A stretch of 12,607 nucleotides of DNA from Syntrophomonas sp. UBA4922 (GTDB lineage Bacteria; Bacillota; Syntrophomonadia; Syntrophomonadales; Syntrophomonadaceae): assembly GCA_002398825.1 (NCBI GenBank), contig DHBS01000024.1, positions 1 through 12,607 on the forward strand. Reading direction: 5' to 3'. Positions 4,701 through 11,570 of this stretch are shown one piece after another. How positions within the stretch are numbered: the stretch's first letter is position 1; each line of letters starts with the position of its first letter. Made by a program: the position numbers and the translations under genes. The notes below the pieces were generated by a model. The model ran no database searches. It worked only from the letters and a program-made list of their open reading frames with translations, and was not told where the DNA came from.

Positions 4701-6608
4701 ATGAAACTATTCACAAAATGCAAAATAGGTAAAATGCCACTAAAAAACCGTATCGTTATGGCGCCTATGGGTACCAGTTCTGACAGCGACGGCGGATTTT
4801 CAGCACGCACTATTCGTTACTTTGAAGAGCGGGCCAAAGGCGGCACAGGTCTCATCATCACGGGAAGAATGGCCTCAATCACAGATTATGAGGGATTTTC
4901 GCAAGGAGCGTTGACGAATTATCACCATGTTTCACGGTTGAGTTCCCTGGCTGAACATGTACACATGTATGGCGCCAAGCTCTGTGTGCAAATCGGTCCC
5001 GGTTTGGGGCGCCTCATGGGTAAGGATCCATACAATGCTCCTTATTCCGCCAGTGCTATTCCTTCATTTTTCTTTCCTAATCTGACTTGTAAAGTTCTGA
5101 CCGCGGATGATATTAATAAGATTACCGACAGGGTCGGTTATTCAGCCAAATTAGCCAAAGACGCAGGCGCAGACGCGGTGGAGATGCACGCTTATGGCAG
5201 TTACCTGGCAGATCAGTTTTTGACTCCAGTCTGGAATAAGCGCACCGATCAATACGGCGGCAGCTTGGAAAACCGCACCCGTTTCCTGGGTGAGTGCATT
5301 GAGGCGGTGCAAAGATACTGCGGCCCGGACTTTCCCCAAATCGTAAAATTTACGCCTACTCATATGTATCCCGGATTCCGCGAGCTGGAAGAAGGGGTTG
5401 AAATCGCCAAGCTGCTTGAGCAATGGGGAGCGCATGCCCTGCATGTAGACACCGGCTGTTACGAAGTATGGTACCGCCAGATCCCCACTGTATACCAGCA
5501 GCCTGGCTGTCAGGTATTTGCAGCCGAAGCGGTCAAAAAGGCTGTAAATATCCCTGTAATCACGCAAGGCAAACTGAGCGACCCTATTTTGGCAGAACAA
5601 GTTCTGCAAGAGGGCCAGGCTGATTTCATCGCCCTGGGCCATCAGCATCTCGCAGATCCTATGTATGCCAGCAAGGTCAAGGAAGGGCGCTATGATGACA
5701 TCGTGCCCTGCATTGGCTGCAACGAATGCCTGCGTTTGGGCGGCTTGGGCAGGCACTACACTTGCGCCGTCAACCCTGAATGCCAGCATGAAATTGATTT
5801 TCCGCTTACAATGGCGAAAGAAAAGAAATCAGTCTTGGTCATCGGCGGGGGCCCTGGCGGTATGAGCGCCGCGGTGACTGCCGCCCGGCGCGGATTTGAG
5901 GTAGAACTCTGGGAAAAAAGCGATAAACTGGGGGGTTTGCTGCTCGCCGCAGGTGCTCCCGATTTTAAGAAGGATGTTCTTAAATATGTCCAGTACTGTA
6001 TAACACAGGTCAACAAACTGGGCGTGATAGTAAGGTACAATAAAGAAGCAACGGCAGCGGATATTGCCAAAGCACGCTTTGATAAAACAATCATCGCGAC
6101 TGGCGCCAATCCTTCAATCCCTTCTATTCCTGGCATCGAAAACGCCAATCCTGCTGCCGATGTTCTCCTCGGCAAGACAGATGCCGGTGAAAAGGTGGTT
6201 GTCATCGGCGGCGGGCTGGTAGGCTGTGAAACCGCATTAGATCTGGCGTACAAAGGTAAAGAAGTCACCATCCTGGAAATGCTTCCCAGCCTACTTGCTA
6301 CCGCCGTCGAAGCTAAGAATAACGCTACGAGTTTGCGTGATATGGTTAAGGAATCCGCTATAAACGTAATTACTGGCGTTAAGACGAAAAACATAGCTAT
6401 TGATTCTGTCACCTATGAACTGGATGGCGAAGACGTTACTATTCCCAGCGATACCGTGGTCATAGCCACCGGTTACACTTCCTGCGGCGGGATCGGTGAA
6501 GAGCTTGAGCAGATGGGATTCGATATAACTGTGATCGGTGATGCTGTGCAACCCGGCAAGGTAGTTGACGCTGTGTCCGGCGGCTATCACGCTGTCCGCA
6601 TCATGTAA
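4701..6608 (+). CDS. OYE-type FMN/[4Fe-4S]/FAD enone or enoyl reductase
   Basis: A 635-residue member of the 2,4-dienoyl-CoA reductase/BaiCD/trimethylamine dehydrogenase family, which moves electrons from NAD(P)H through FAD and a [4Fe-4S] cluster to FMN and reduces a conjugated C=C bond. Residues 1 to about 330 are the FMN barrel, with KNRIVMAPM near the N terminus, HAYGSYLADQF (163-173; Tyr168 falls where dienoyl-CoA reductase has its catalytic Tyr) and NKRTDQYGG. Cys337, 340, 343 and 355 form the cluster site. GGGPGG (382-387) and GGGLVG (503-508) are dinucleotide-binding sites. Length matches BaiCD (about 639). The cysteine spacing CX2CX2CX11C is closer to trimethylamine dehydrogenase than to the CX2CX3CX11C of E. 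coli FadH. The ATG follows AGAAGGGA. Likely reduces an unsaturated intermediate of this pathway; whether free acid or CoA ester is open. Confidence 0.9.
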   Translation: MKLFTKCKIGKMPLKNRIVMAPMGTSSDSDGGFSARTIRYFEERAKGGTGLIITGRMASITDYEGFSQGALTNYHHVSRLSSLAEHVHMYGAKLCVQIGPGLGRLMGKDPYNAPYSASAIPSFFFPNLTCKVLTADDINKITDRVGYSAKLAKDAGADAVEMHAYGSYLADQFLTPVWNKRTDQYGGSLENRTRFLGECIEAVQRYCGPDFPQIVKFTPTHMYPGFRELEEGVEIAKLLEQWGAHALHVDTGCYEVWYRQIPTVYQQPGCQVFAAEAVKKAVNIPVITQGKLSDPILAEQVLQEGQADFIALGHQHLADPMYASKVKEGRYDDIVPCIGCNECLRLGGLGRHYTCAVNPECQHEIDFPLTMAKEKKSVLVIGGGPGGMSAAVTAARRGFEVELWEKSDKLGGLLLAAGAPDFKKDVLKYVQYCITQVNKLGVIVRYNKEATAADIAKARFDKTIIATGANPSIPSIPGIENANPAADVLLGKTDAGEKVVVIGGGLVGCETALDLAYKGKEVTILEMLPSLLATAVEAKNNATSLRDMVKESAINVITGVKTKNIAIDSVTYELDGEDVTIPSDTVVIATGYTSCGGIGEELEQMGFDITVIGDAVQPGKVVDAVSGGYHAVRIM

Positions 6609-6646
6609 AATAACAGAATACCTCTTGCGTCACTTATCAATAAAAT

Positions 6647-6684
6647 CACCCCTTAAAGCAGATGAGATTCTGCCTTAAGGGGTG
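6647..6684. terminator. Two-way terminator between convergent genes
   Basis: Arms CACCCCTTAAAGCAGA (6647-6662) and TCTGCCTTAAGGGGTG (6669-6684) pair over 16 bp with one mismatch and a 6-base loop. Rightward it is followed by TTCTTAATT and leftward by ATTTTATTG, so it can end both the reductase transcript and the LAL regulator transcript. It sits in the 102-base gap between the two convergent genes. Confidence 0.85.
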
Positions 6685-6710
6685 TTCTTAATTGGGGATA
6701 ATGGTTTTTC

Positions 6711-9170
6711 TCATCCGTGCATGGCTCTAAATTTTTTAATAGCCAGGGTTTTGTTATTTACATCGAGTTTCTGATAGATGTTTTGCATATGACGCTTAAC
6801 GGTGTGCTGTGAGATAAATAGCTTATCAGCAATGGAGCTTTGGTTTTCTCCATTTTCCAGCAGGCGTAAGACTTCAATTTCCCTTGCCGAAAGCAGACTT
6901 GATCTTTCTGCCCGATCGACAATATATCCGCTGTAAAAAGACAATATATGATCCAAATATTCTGGCTTCATATCAAGCAACCCGCTTTTAAGCATAGGCC
7001 TAATAAAGTCGGTATTCTCTACAAACGGCATAATAACGTCATCTTCCATTCCTATGTCAATAGCTTTTTGCAGTTCCTTTACACCTTCATCCAACCCATA
7101 TAGATGATATTTTGCCACCGCGCTATATATATGGTTATGAATGAAACCCAGCTGAAATTGCAATTCGCTGAAAAAATCCGCAAACCGTTCGGTCAGCATT
7201 TCCAGCCCGATATAATTGCCGGACAACAATATAGCCTTGCCATTAACGATGTAATTGAAAGCAATGCGTTTAAAGATAGAATTATGCTCTATATTATCGC
7301 TCCTCAGCCACTTGGGAATATTACAATATTGGTTCAGGCAGGCATAAATATAGCCTAAGGCATTCTCTATCACATATAAGTTGATAGTATTTTTCTCGGT
7401 TTTTTGCATTATGGTCAGTTCATCTAATATGGTACGAAGATCTTTTTCCCGTTTTTGTAAAATGCACAAGCGGGCCAGCGTTAATTTTGCACATACGGCG
7501 ATACATAGCTGATTGCAGGTATTCGCCTTGCAGATCGCCTTTTTGGCGTTTAACTCTACTTGTTCCAAATCTCCGGTTTCCAAGGCATATTCTGCCATAG
7601 CGAGATAGTCGCAGCCCATTCCGGAACCATTAGTAACTTTGATATAGCTTTCAAAAGCTGTCGATAGAATATCAACGGTTTTTTTATATTCACCTTTTTT
7701 ATTGTAGTAAGCATATGTGAAATGCGGAGAGCTATAAGTTAACACCCCTTTTTGATTTCTAGTTATAGAGTGTTCCTCTCCCAGAAGTTCCAGCGCTTTA
7801 CTGGCATAATTCATTATGGCCTCGGCATCATTGAAGGCTACGGTTGTAAAATTGAGATTGATTTCCGCCAAAATCTGATTTTGTGAATAATTGGAGTGGG
7901 TATGAGTCAAGAAATACTGTTCCATTGATTCCAGCATATCTGTGCCAAGCTGTTTATCCACATCCAGAATAACAAAAAAAATGTACTTAAGCGTGGCCAT
8001 CGGATATTTATACTTCTGCTCATCGGTGGCCGAGCTGAATATCTGAAACAGCAGCTCCGTATCTATAGAATTTATACTTGTAATATCCGCCATTTCGAGT
8101 TCTTTAAAGATATTTTCATAGTCTTTAGCCATGTACAGATATTTAAAGGCATTGGCATGATCACCCTTGAAGGAATACCATTTCCCGGCGCGATGTATTA
8201 CGCTGTCTACATTTATATCCCAACCGGATTTCTCCTTATGAAGAAAATCAAGAAATATTTGATGAAATTTATAATTGCCCTGGTTATCCAATGAAATGAA
8301 TCCATTCTCACGGCTGAGCTCATCTAGTTTTTCTATAGCGGTGATATCTTCCAGAATGTAAGCCGCTTGCTCCGCCGTAACAATATTGAACAGAGCAAGC
8401 TTAAAAAGCATTATCTTAGTTTCAGTATTATATTTATCAAAAAAGGACGATTTCAGCATTTTATTAACTGAGTTATGATATTCCAAATTATAATTGTGTG
8501 CAAAATTGGTCACCATCAAATACACAACCGCAATCCATCCACATGAAGCAGCACATATTTTTTGCTTTATCCGATCATCACCTTTAAATTTAACCAACTC
8601 GAAATAGAGCTTAATCTCGTCCTCGGTAAAAGAAAGATCCGAAGTTTGAATGAACAAACAAATTCCCTTCATAGTGAGTTCCTCGATATCCACCTGAGGA
8701 ATCCCCCTGCTAATAATGACGATATGCAGCCATGGAATTTTTGCCAGGGCCAGCCTTTTTAAAAATAAATCGATTTGTTCATTCTCAACCAAGTGGTAAT
8801 CGTCAATGACTACAACTGTATCCTGCTTCATTTCAAAGTCTTGAATGAAATCAATCATTCTTGATATCTCTATACTGTTTTGGGGAAAGCCACGCTCCGC
8901 AAATATATTGGCAATATCAGGAAAGTGCTTATAAAATTCTTTTACGACTAAATACCAGAAGTATTCACTTGCGGTAATCATGACCGATTCTGACATAGTT
9001 GTCCAGATATAGGGTGACCGGCAATTTGTCAAGAAAGTCCTTACAGCAGTAGTTTTACCGTAACCAATAGGTGCGGACACGATGGTAAGAGGATATTGTA
9101 ACAAACCATGCAATTTTTCATCGACACGTTCTCGCTTGAGTACTTTTAGTGCTGGTTCATTTTCACGCAT
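6711..9170 (-). CDS. LAL (MalT-type) LuxR-family transcriptional regulator
   Basis: An 819-residue large ATP-binding LuxR regulator. Residues 1 to about 320 form a STAND-type ATPase with Walker A APIGYGKTT (33-41) and Walker B VVVIDD (119-124). The middle, to about 740, is helical and TPR-like, the usual ligand-sensing and oligomerisation part. A C-terminal LuxR helix-turn-helix (about 760-817) includes LSAREIEVLRLL and ISQHTVKRHMQNIYQKL. Such proteins usually activate catabolic genes when ATP and an inducer bind. The ATG has AGGAAGGA six bases upstream. It is convergent with the flavin reductase and next to the thioesterase/thiolase genes, so it is the obvious local activator candidate. Its own promoter is of the sigma-54 type (9265-9280), so its expression should depend on a separate enhancer-binding protein. 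Confidence 0.93.
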   Translation of the reverse strand: MRENEPALKVLKRERVDEKLHGLLQYPLTIVSAPIGYGKTTAVRTFLTNCRSPYIWTTMSESVMITASEYFWYLVVKEFYKHFPDIANIFAERGFPQNSIEISRMIDFIQDFEMKQDTVVVIDDYHLVENEQIDLFLKRLALAKIPWLHIVIISRGIPQVDIEELTMKGICLFIQTSDLSFTEDEIKLYFELVKFKGDDRIKQKICAASCGWIAVVYLMVTNFAHNYNLEYHNSVNKMLKSSFFDKYNTETKIMLFKLALFNIVTAEQAAYILEDITAIEKLDELSRENGFISLDNQGNYKFHQIFLDFLHKEKSGWDINVDSVIHRAGKWYSFKGDHANAFKYLYMAKDYENIFKELEMADITSINSIDTELLFQIFSSATDEQKYKYPMATLKYIFFVILDVDKQLGTDMLESMEQYFLTHTHSNYSQNQILAEINLNFTTVAFNDAEAIMNYASKALELLGEEHSITRNQKGVLTYSSPHFTYAYYNKKGEYKKTVDILSTAFESYIKVTNGSGMGCDYLAMAEYALETGDLEQVELNAKKAICKANTCNQLCIAVCAKLTLARLCILQKREKDLRTILDELTIMQKTEKNTINLYVIENALGYIYACLNQYCNIPKWLRSDNIEHNSIFKRIAFNYIVNGKAILLSGNYIGLEMLTERFADFFSELQFQLGFIHNHIYSAVAKYHLYGLDEGVKELQKAIDIGMEDDVIMPFVENTDFIRPMLKSGLLDMKPEYLDHILSFYSGYIVDRAERSSLLSAREIEVLRLLENGENQSSIADKLFISQHTVKRHMQNIYQKLDVNNKTLAIKKFRAMHG

Positions 9171-9264
9171 TACATATCCTTCCTAAAAAACCGGACTTTA
9201 CAAAATTGAAATATCATTCTCCTCAAAATTTTTGAAATGATGGCTAGCGCCTATACAGTTTTTT

Positions 9265-9280
9265 AGCAAGTAATGTGCCA
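9265..9280 (-). promoter_or_regulatory. Sigma-54 (-24/-12) promoter B, for the LAL regulator gene
   Basis: The minus strand reads TGGCACATTACTTGCT, a full match to TGGCAC-N5-TTGCW with correct GG-GC spacing. The predicted start near 9253 leaves a leader of about 82 bases before the regulator ATG. Conservation of the flank (the bases upstream of TGGCAC included) with promoter A supports a functional element. Confidence 0.85.
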
Positions 9281-9449
9281 TTTCAGTTACATCGGCACTT
9301 TAGATCTAAAATGTAATATCCTGCAAGTGATAAGAACCGCCGAGGGGGTCTTGCTACAAATCTGATTGAGGAAATACGAAGCTATATATCCCGGGTTTTT
9401 ACCTGTCAATCCGGCCCGATTATCGAATTTCTTTATTACCGGGTCGGCT

Positions 9450-9497
9450 GTACAATATCCCGGACACCATCCTACAATCAGGACATGATATAAAATG
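9450..9497 (-). promoter_or_regulatory. Putative enhancer (UAS) for a sigma-54 activator, copy B
   Basis: Contains CGGACACCATC, then TACAATCAGGACAT, giving two GGACA(C/T) boxes 19 bases apart (9462 and 9481), and a TGTA/TACA inverted pair around the first. It lies about 170 bases upstream of promoter B. It matches the block at 1281-1328 without gaps. Confidence 0.6.
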
Positions 9498-9638
9498 TTG
9501 TAGTATCGCTCAGAAAATATCACAAAATCTGGAGAAAACCAGCCTTGATTCGTCTCGGCAGTTTCGGTTAATTGGGCTGGATAACTGATATCCCGCTACC
9601 CGGCAGAGCAGGCAGTTCGTGATGAAAGAGCCAAAGAA

Positions 9639-9669
9639 AAAAGCATCTTTCCTGGCAAATGATGCTCTT
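9639..9669 (-). terminator. Rho-independent terminator of the thioesterase transcript
   Basis: Read leftward, AAGAGCATC (9669-9661) pairs with GATGCTTTT (9647-9639) over 9 bp including one G-T wobble, with a 13-base loop. The stem runs into TTCTTT, giving a T-rich tail. It begins 52 bases past the thioesterase stop and would keep that transcript from entering the LAL regulator control region. Confidence 0.6.
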
Positions 9670-9720
9670 CAAAAAATGCTTTTATGACTGCAGAATAAGG
9701 TTTTTATCGCGGGCCGCAAA

Positions 9721-10155
9721 CTATTTGCCGGCCATTTTGTTCAATATTATTATTTTGCTGGTGGCGGTGGCGATCAACCGCTTAGAGGAATCAAAGGACT
9801 CCCCCCATAGGCTAATGATACTTTTACCCTTGGATTTTAAATAAACTTTGACGGTTAAGGTATCCTCTGCAAAAATTGGCCGGTGGTAGCTTACATTGAG
9901 ATCTAAGCTGGTGATCTCAAATTTGCCGGTTTCCAAGATAGTCAGGGCGCCAAAGGCATTATCAAAAGCGGCCGAGATAAAACCGCCCTGCATACACTTC
10001 CATGGATTCAAATAAATGTCCATTACCGGGAAATCGTATGTGATGCTTTCATTTTCAATATGCTCTACGAAATTCGGTTGCATCAGTTTGGCGCAGGGGT
10101 TGGCCACATCCTTTAATCGATCCTGTAAAGGGCTCTTGTCGGTATGTCTGGTCAA
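9721..10155 (-). CDS. PaaI-family hotdog-fold acyl-CoA thioesterase
   Basis: A 144-residue single hotdog-domain protein of the PaaI/YbgC-like group, which hydrolyses acyl- or aryl-CoA esters as cytoplasmic tetramers. The signature helix region NPWKCMQGGFISAAFDNAFG (residues 50-69) carries the general base candidate Asp65. The common HGG is QGG here (Gln56), a frequent variation but worth noting. The start is TTG: an in-frame stop lies only seven bases upstream, and GGGAAGTGAG precedes it, a modest ribosome binding site. The next Met (residue 25) would cut into the family's usual N-terminal region. It follows the thiolase gene by 186 bases, with a hairpin and a possible promoter between. It probably releases the product acid or frees trapped CoA in the pathway. 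Confidence 0.85.
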   Translation of the reverse strand: MTRHTDKSPLQDRLKDVANPCAKLMQPNFVEHIENESITYDFPVMDIYLNPWKCMQGGFISAAFDNAFGALTILETGKFEITSLDLNVSYHRPIFAEDTLTVKVYLKSKGKSIISLWGESFDSSKRLIATATSKIIILNKMAGK

Positions 10156-10182
10156 AATAATTCACTCACTTCCCAATAAATT

Positions 10183-10198
10183 CGCATAAAGGTTGCCA
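10183..10198 (-). promoter_or_regulatory. Possible sigma-54 promoter before the thioesterase gene
   Basis: The minus strand reads TGGCAACCTTTATGCG. GG and GC are correctly spaced, but the -24 box has A for C at position 6 and the -12 box reads ATGCG in place of TTGCW. The predicted start near 10172 would leave only about 17 bases before the TTG start and fall on the ribosome binding site, which weakens the call. A GCGGACAC box lies about 45 bases upstream (10242-10249). Confidence 0.3.
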
Positions 10199-10259
10199 TC
10201 CCACCACAGCCGGTCCGCTCTCAGAATTAAACAGTAACCGTGTGTCCGCGTTGGGTTAA

Positions 10260-10309
10260 GAACCCCTGAAATAGGAGTTCCTATTCAAGGAAACCTATTT
10301 TAGGGGTTC
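10260..10309 (-). terminator. Long hairpin after the thiolase gene, terminator or attenuator
   Basis: Arms at 10260-10281 and 10289-10309 pair over about 20 bp with a few mismatches and a 7-base loop (core AACCCCTGAAATAGG against CCTATTTTAGGGGTT). It begins 32 bases past the thiolase stop. There is no T tract on the leftward side, so it may act as an RNA stabiliser or partial terminator. The inner segment AATAGGA-GT-TCCTATT (10270-10285) can form a competing small hairpin, as in attenuators. Confidence 0.5.
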
Positions 10310-10341
10310 CAAAGGTAATTGTAGAATAAAACAGAACTGAT

Positions 10342-11529
10342 TTAATTGCCGAGTATGGTTACCGCAGCCAAACTATAGGAAGGAATTCCTCCCATGTTAT
10401 GGGTGATGCCCAGTTTGGCGTTTTGGATCTGTCTTGGGCCGGCTTTACCCTGTAACTGCTTGTAAACTTCATAAATCATGCGCAGTCCGCTGGCGCCGGT
10501 CGGGTGGCCAAAGCATTTCAATCCGCCGTCGGGCTGGCAGGGAATCTGTCCGTTTAGATCGTAAAATCCGGATTCAACATCTTCCCGGGCTCTCCCCCGG
10601 GGAGAAATCTGCAGGTCTTCGTAAGCGGTAAGCTCAGTGATGGAGAAGCAGTCGTGGACTTCCATCATGCTGATTTCTTGGCGGGGATTCTTGATTTCGG
10701 CTTCTTCGTAAGCCTTGATTCCCGCCCGGTAAGTCGACTCTACATGAGCACCGTCCCAGGTATTAAAGGCTGATTCCTCACCAGAGGTGGCCGCGATTTG
10801 CATCGCCTTGATATAAATCGGGTCTTTTCTGAGTTTTCTGGCTATTTCAGGGGTTGTGACAATAGCACAGGCTGCCCCGTCACTCACCCCGCAACAGTCA
10901 AACAGTCCCAACGGAGATGCAATGATGGGAGCCTTTAATACATCTTCAATGGTTATTTCTTTTCTGAGGTGGGCCTTGGGATTCAACATACCGTTATGAT
11001 GGCTTTTCACCGATATATGGGCCAGAATCCGTTTGCCTTCTTCAGGATCGATGCCATATCTGGCGAAATAACCGTTGGCCATCTGGGCGAATTCGCCCGG
11101 AGCAGTTGAATTCGGACCGATCAGTCTTCTGACTGTACCCATCTGTCCGGGAGGAAGCCCGCCAAAACCAGTGTCTTTCAACTTTTCCACACCCAGTGCC
11201 AGAGCTATGTCGTAGGCTCCGGAGGCAACTGCATAACATGCCCCGCGAAATGCTTCAGTACCGGTAGCGCAGTAATTCTCGGTCCTGGTTACAGGGGTAT
11301 AAGGCATTTTTAAGGTTGAATTCAAAATGATGGCGCTTTTGCCCAGCGAGGTTTCATCAACACTGCAGCCCATCCAGGCCGCGTTAATATCCTTCTTCTC
11401 AATGCCGGAGTCTTCCAGAGCTTCTAAGAAACAATCCAATATCAAGTCATCAGCACTTTTATCAAAACGTTCGCCGAATTTGGTACAACCCATACCAATA
11501 ATAGCAACTTTATCTTTTATACCACTCAT
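10342..11529 (-). CDS. SCP2-type thiolase/acetyl-CoA acetyltransferase
   Basis: A 395-residue thiolase-fold enzyme of the SCP2/archaeal type, which makes or cleaves beta-keto acyl-CoA. Visible residues are the nucleophilic Cys87 in ENYCATG, His292 in EVHDCFS, the GHPTGASG loop (His342), and C-terminal THNMGG (376-381) in place of the CxG of classical thiolases, as is usual in this subfamily. Length is normal. The ATG has AGGGAGGT six bases upstream. The gene starts 41 bases after the HMGS-like/DUF35 gene and is surely co-transcribed. In archaea such a thiolase forms a complex with HMG-CoA synthase through a DUF35 protein; related pairs (BbsAB, Ltp2-ChsH2, PhlACB) cut or form C-C bonds in aromatic, steroid or phloroglucinol metabolism. 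Which reaction occurs here is not decided. Confidence 0.9.
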   Translation of the reverse strand: MSGIKDKVAIIGMGCTKFGERFDKSADDLILDCFLEALEDSGIEKKDINAAWMGCSVDETSLGKSAIILNSTLKMPYTPVTRTENYCATGTEAFRGACYAVASGAYDIALALGVEKLKDTGFGGLPPGQMGTVRRLIGPNSTAPGEFAQMANGYFARYGIDPEEGKRILAHISVKSHHNGMLNPKAHLRKEITIEDVLKAPIIASPLGLFDCCGVSDGAACAIVTTPEIARKLRKDPIYIKAMQIAATSGEESAFNTWDGAHVESTYRAGIKAYEEAEIKNPRQEISMMEVHDCFSITELTAYEDLQISPRGRAREDVESGFYDLNGQIPCQPDGGLKCFGHPTGASGLRMIYEVYKQLQGKAGPRQIQNAKLGITHNMGGIPSYSLAAVTILGN

Positions 11530-11570
11530 TATTTAACCTCCCTAATGATGTGTTTTATCACCGCGTTAAC

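Larger units (their letters stand above)
9264..9497 (-). repeat. Sigma-54 promoter/enhancer module, copy B
   Basis: Partner of the module at 1101-1328. The promoter end is 22/25 identical, the distal 48-base block is 37/48 identical, and the distance between them is almost the same (170 against 164 bases). This copy lies directly upstream of the LAL regulator gene, which it presumably controls. The rest of the gap, 9498-9638, holds nothing I can recognise. Confidence 0.7.

Noticed and set aside
5151..5789. 212-codon minus-strand frame, and a similar one at 5756-6412
   Set aside because: Both are antisense to the flavin reductase, whose motifs run unbroken through these positions.
1479..6608. 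Assignment of the cluster as the bile-acid bai operon itself
   Set aside because: Gene order and orientation differ, no BaiB- or BaiF-type gene is in view, and two BaiE active-site positions are changed. The resemblance is only at family level.
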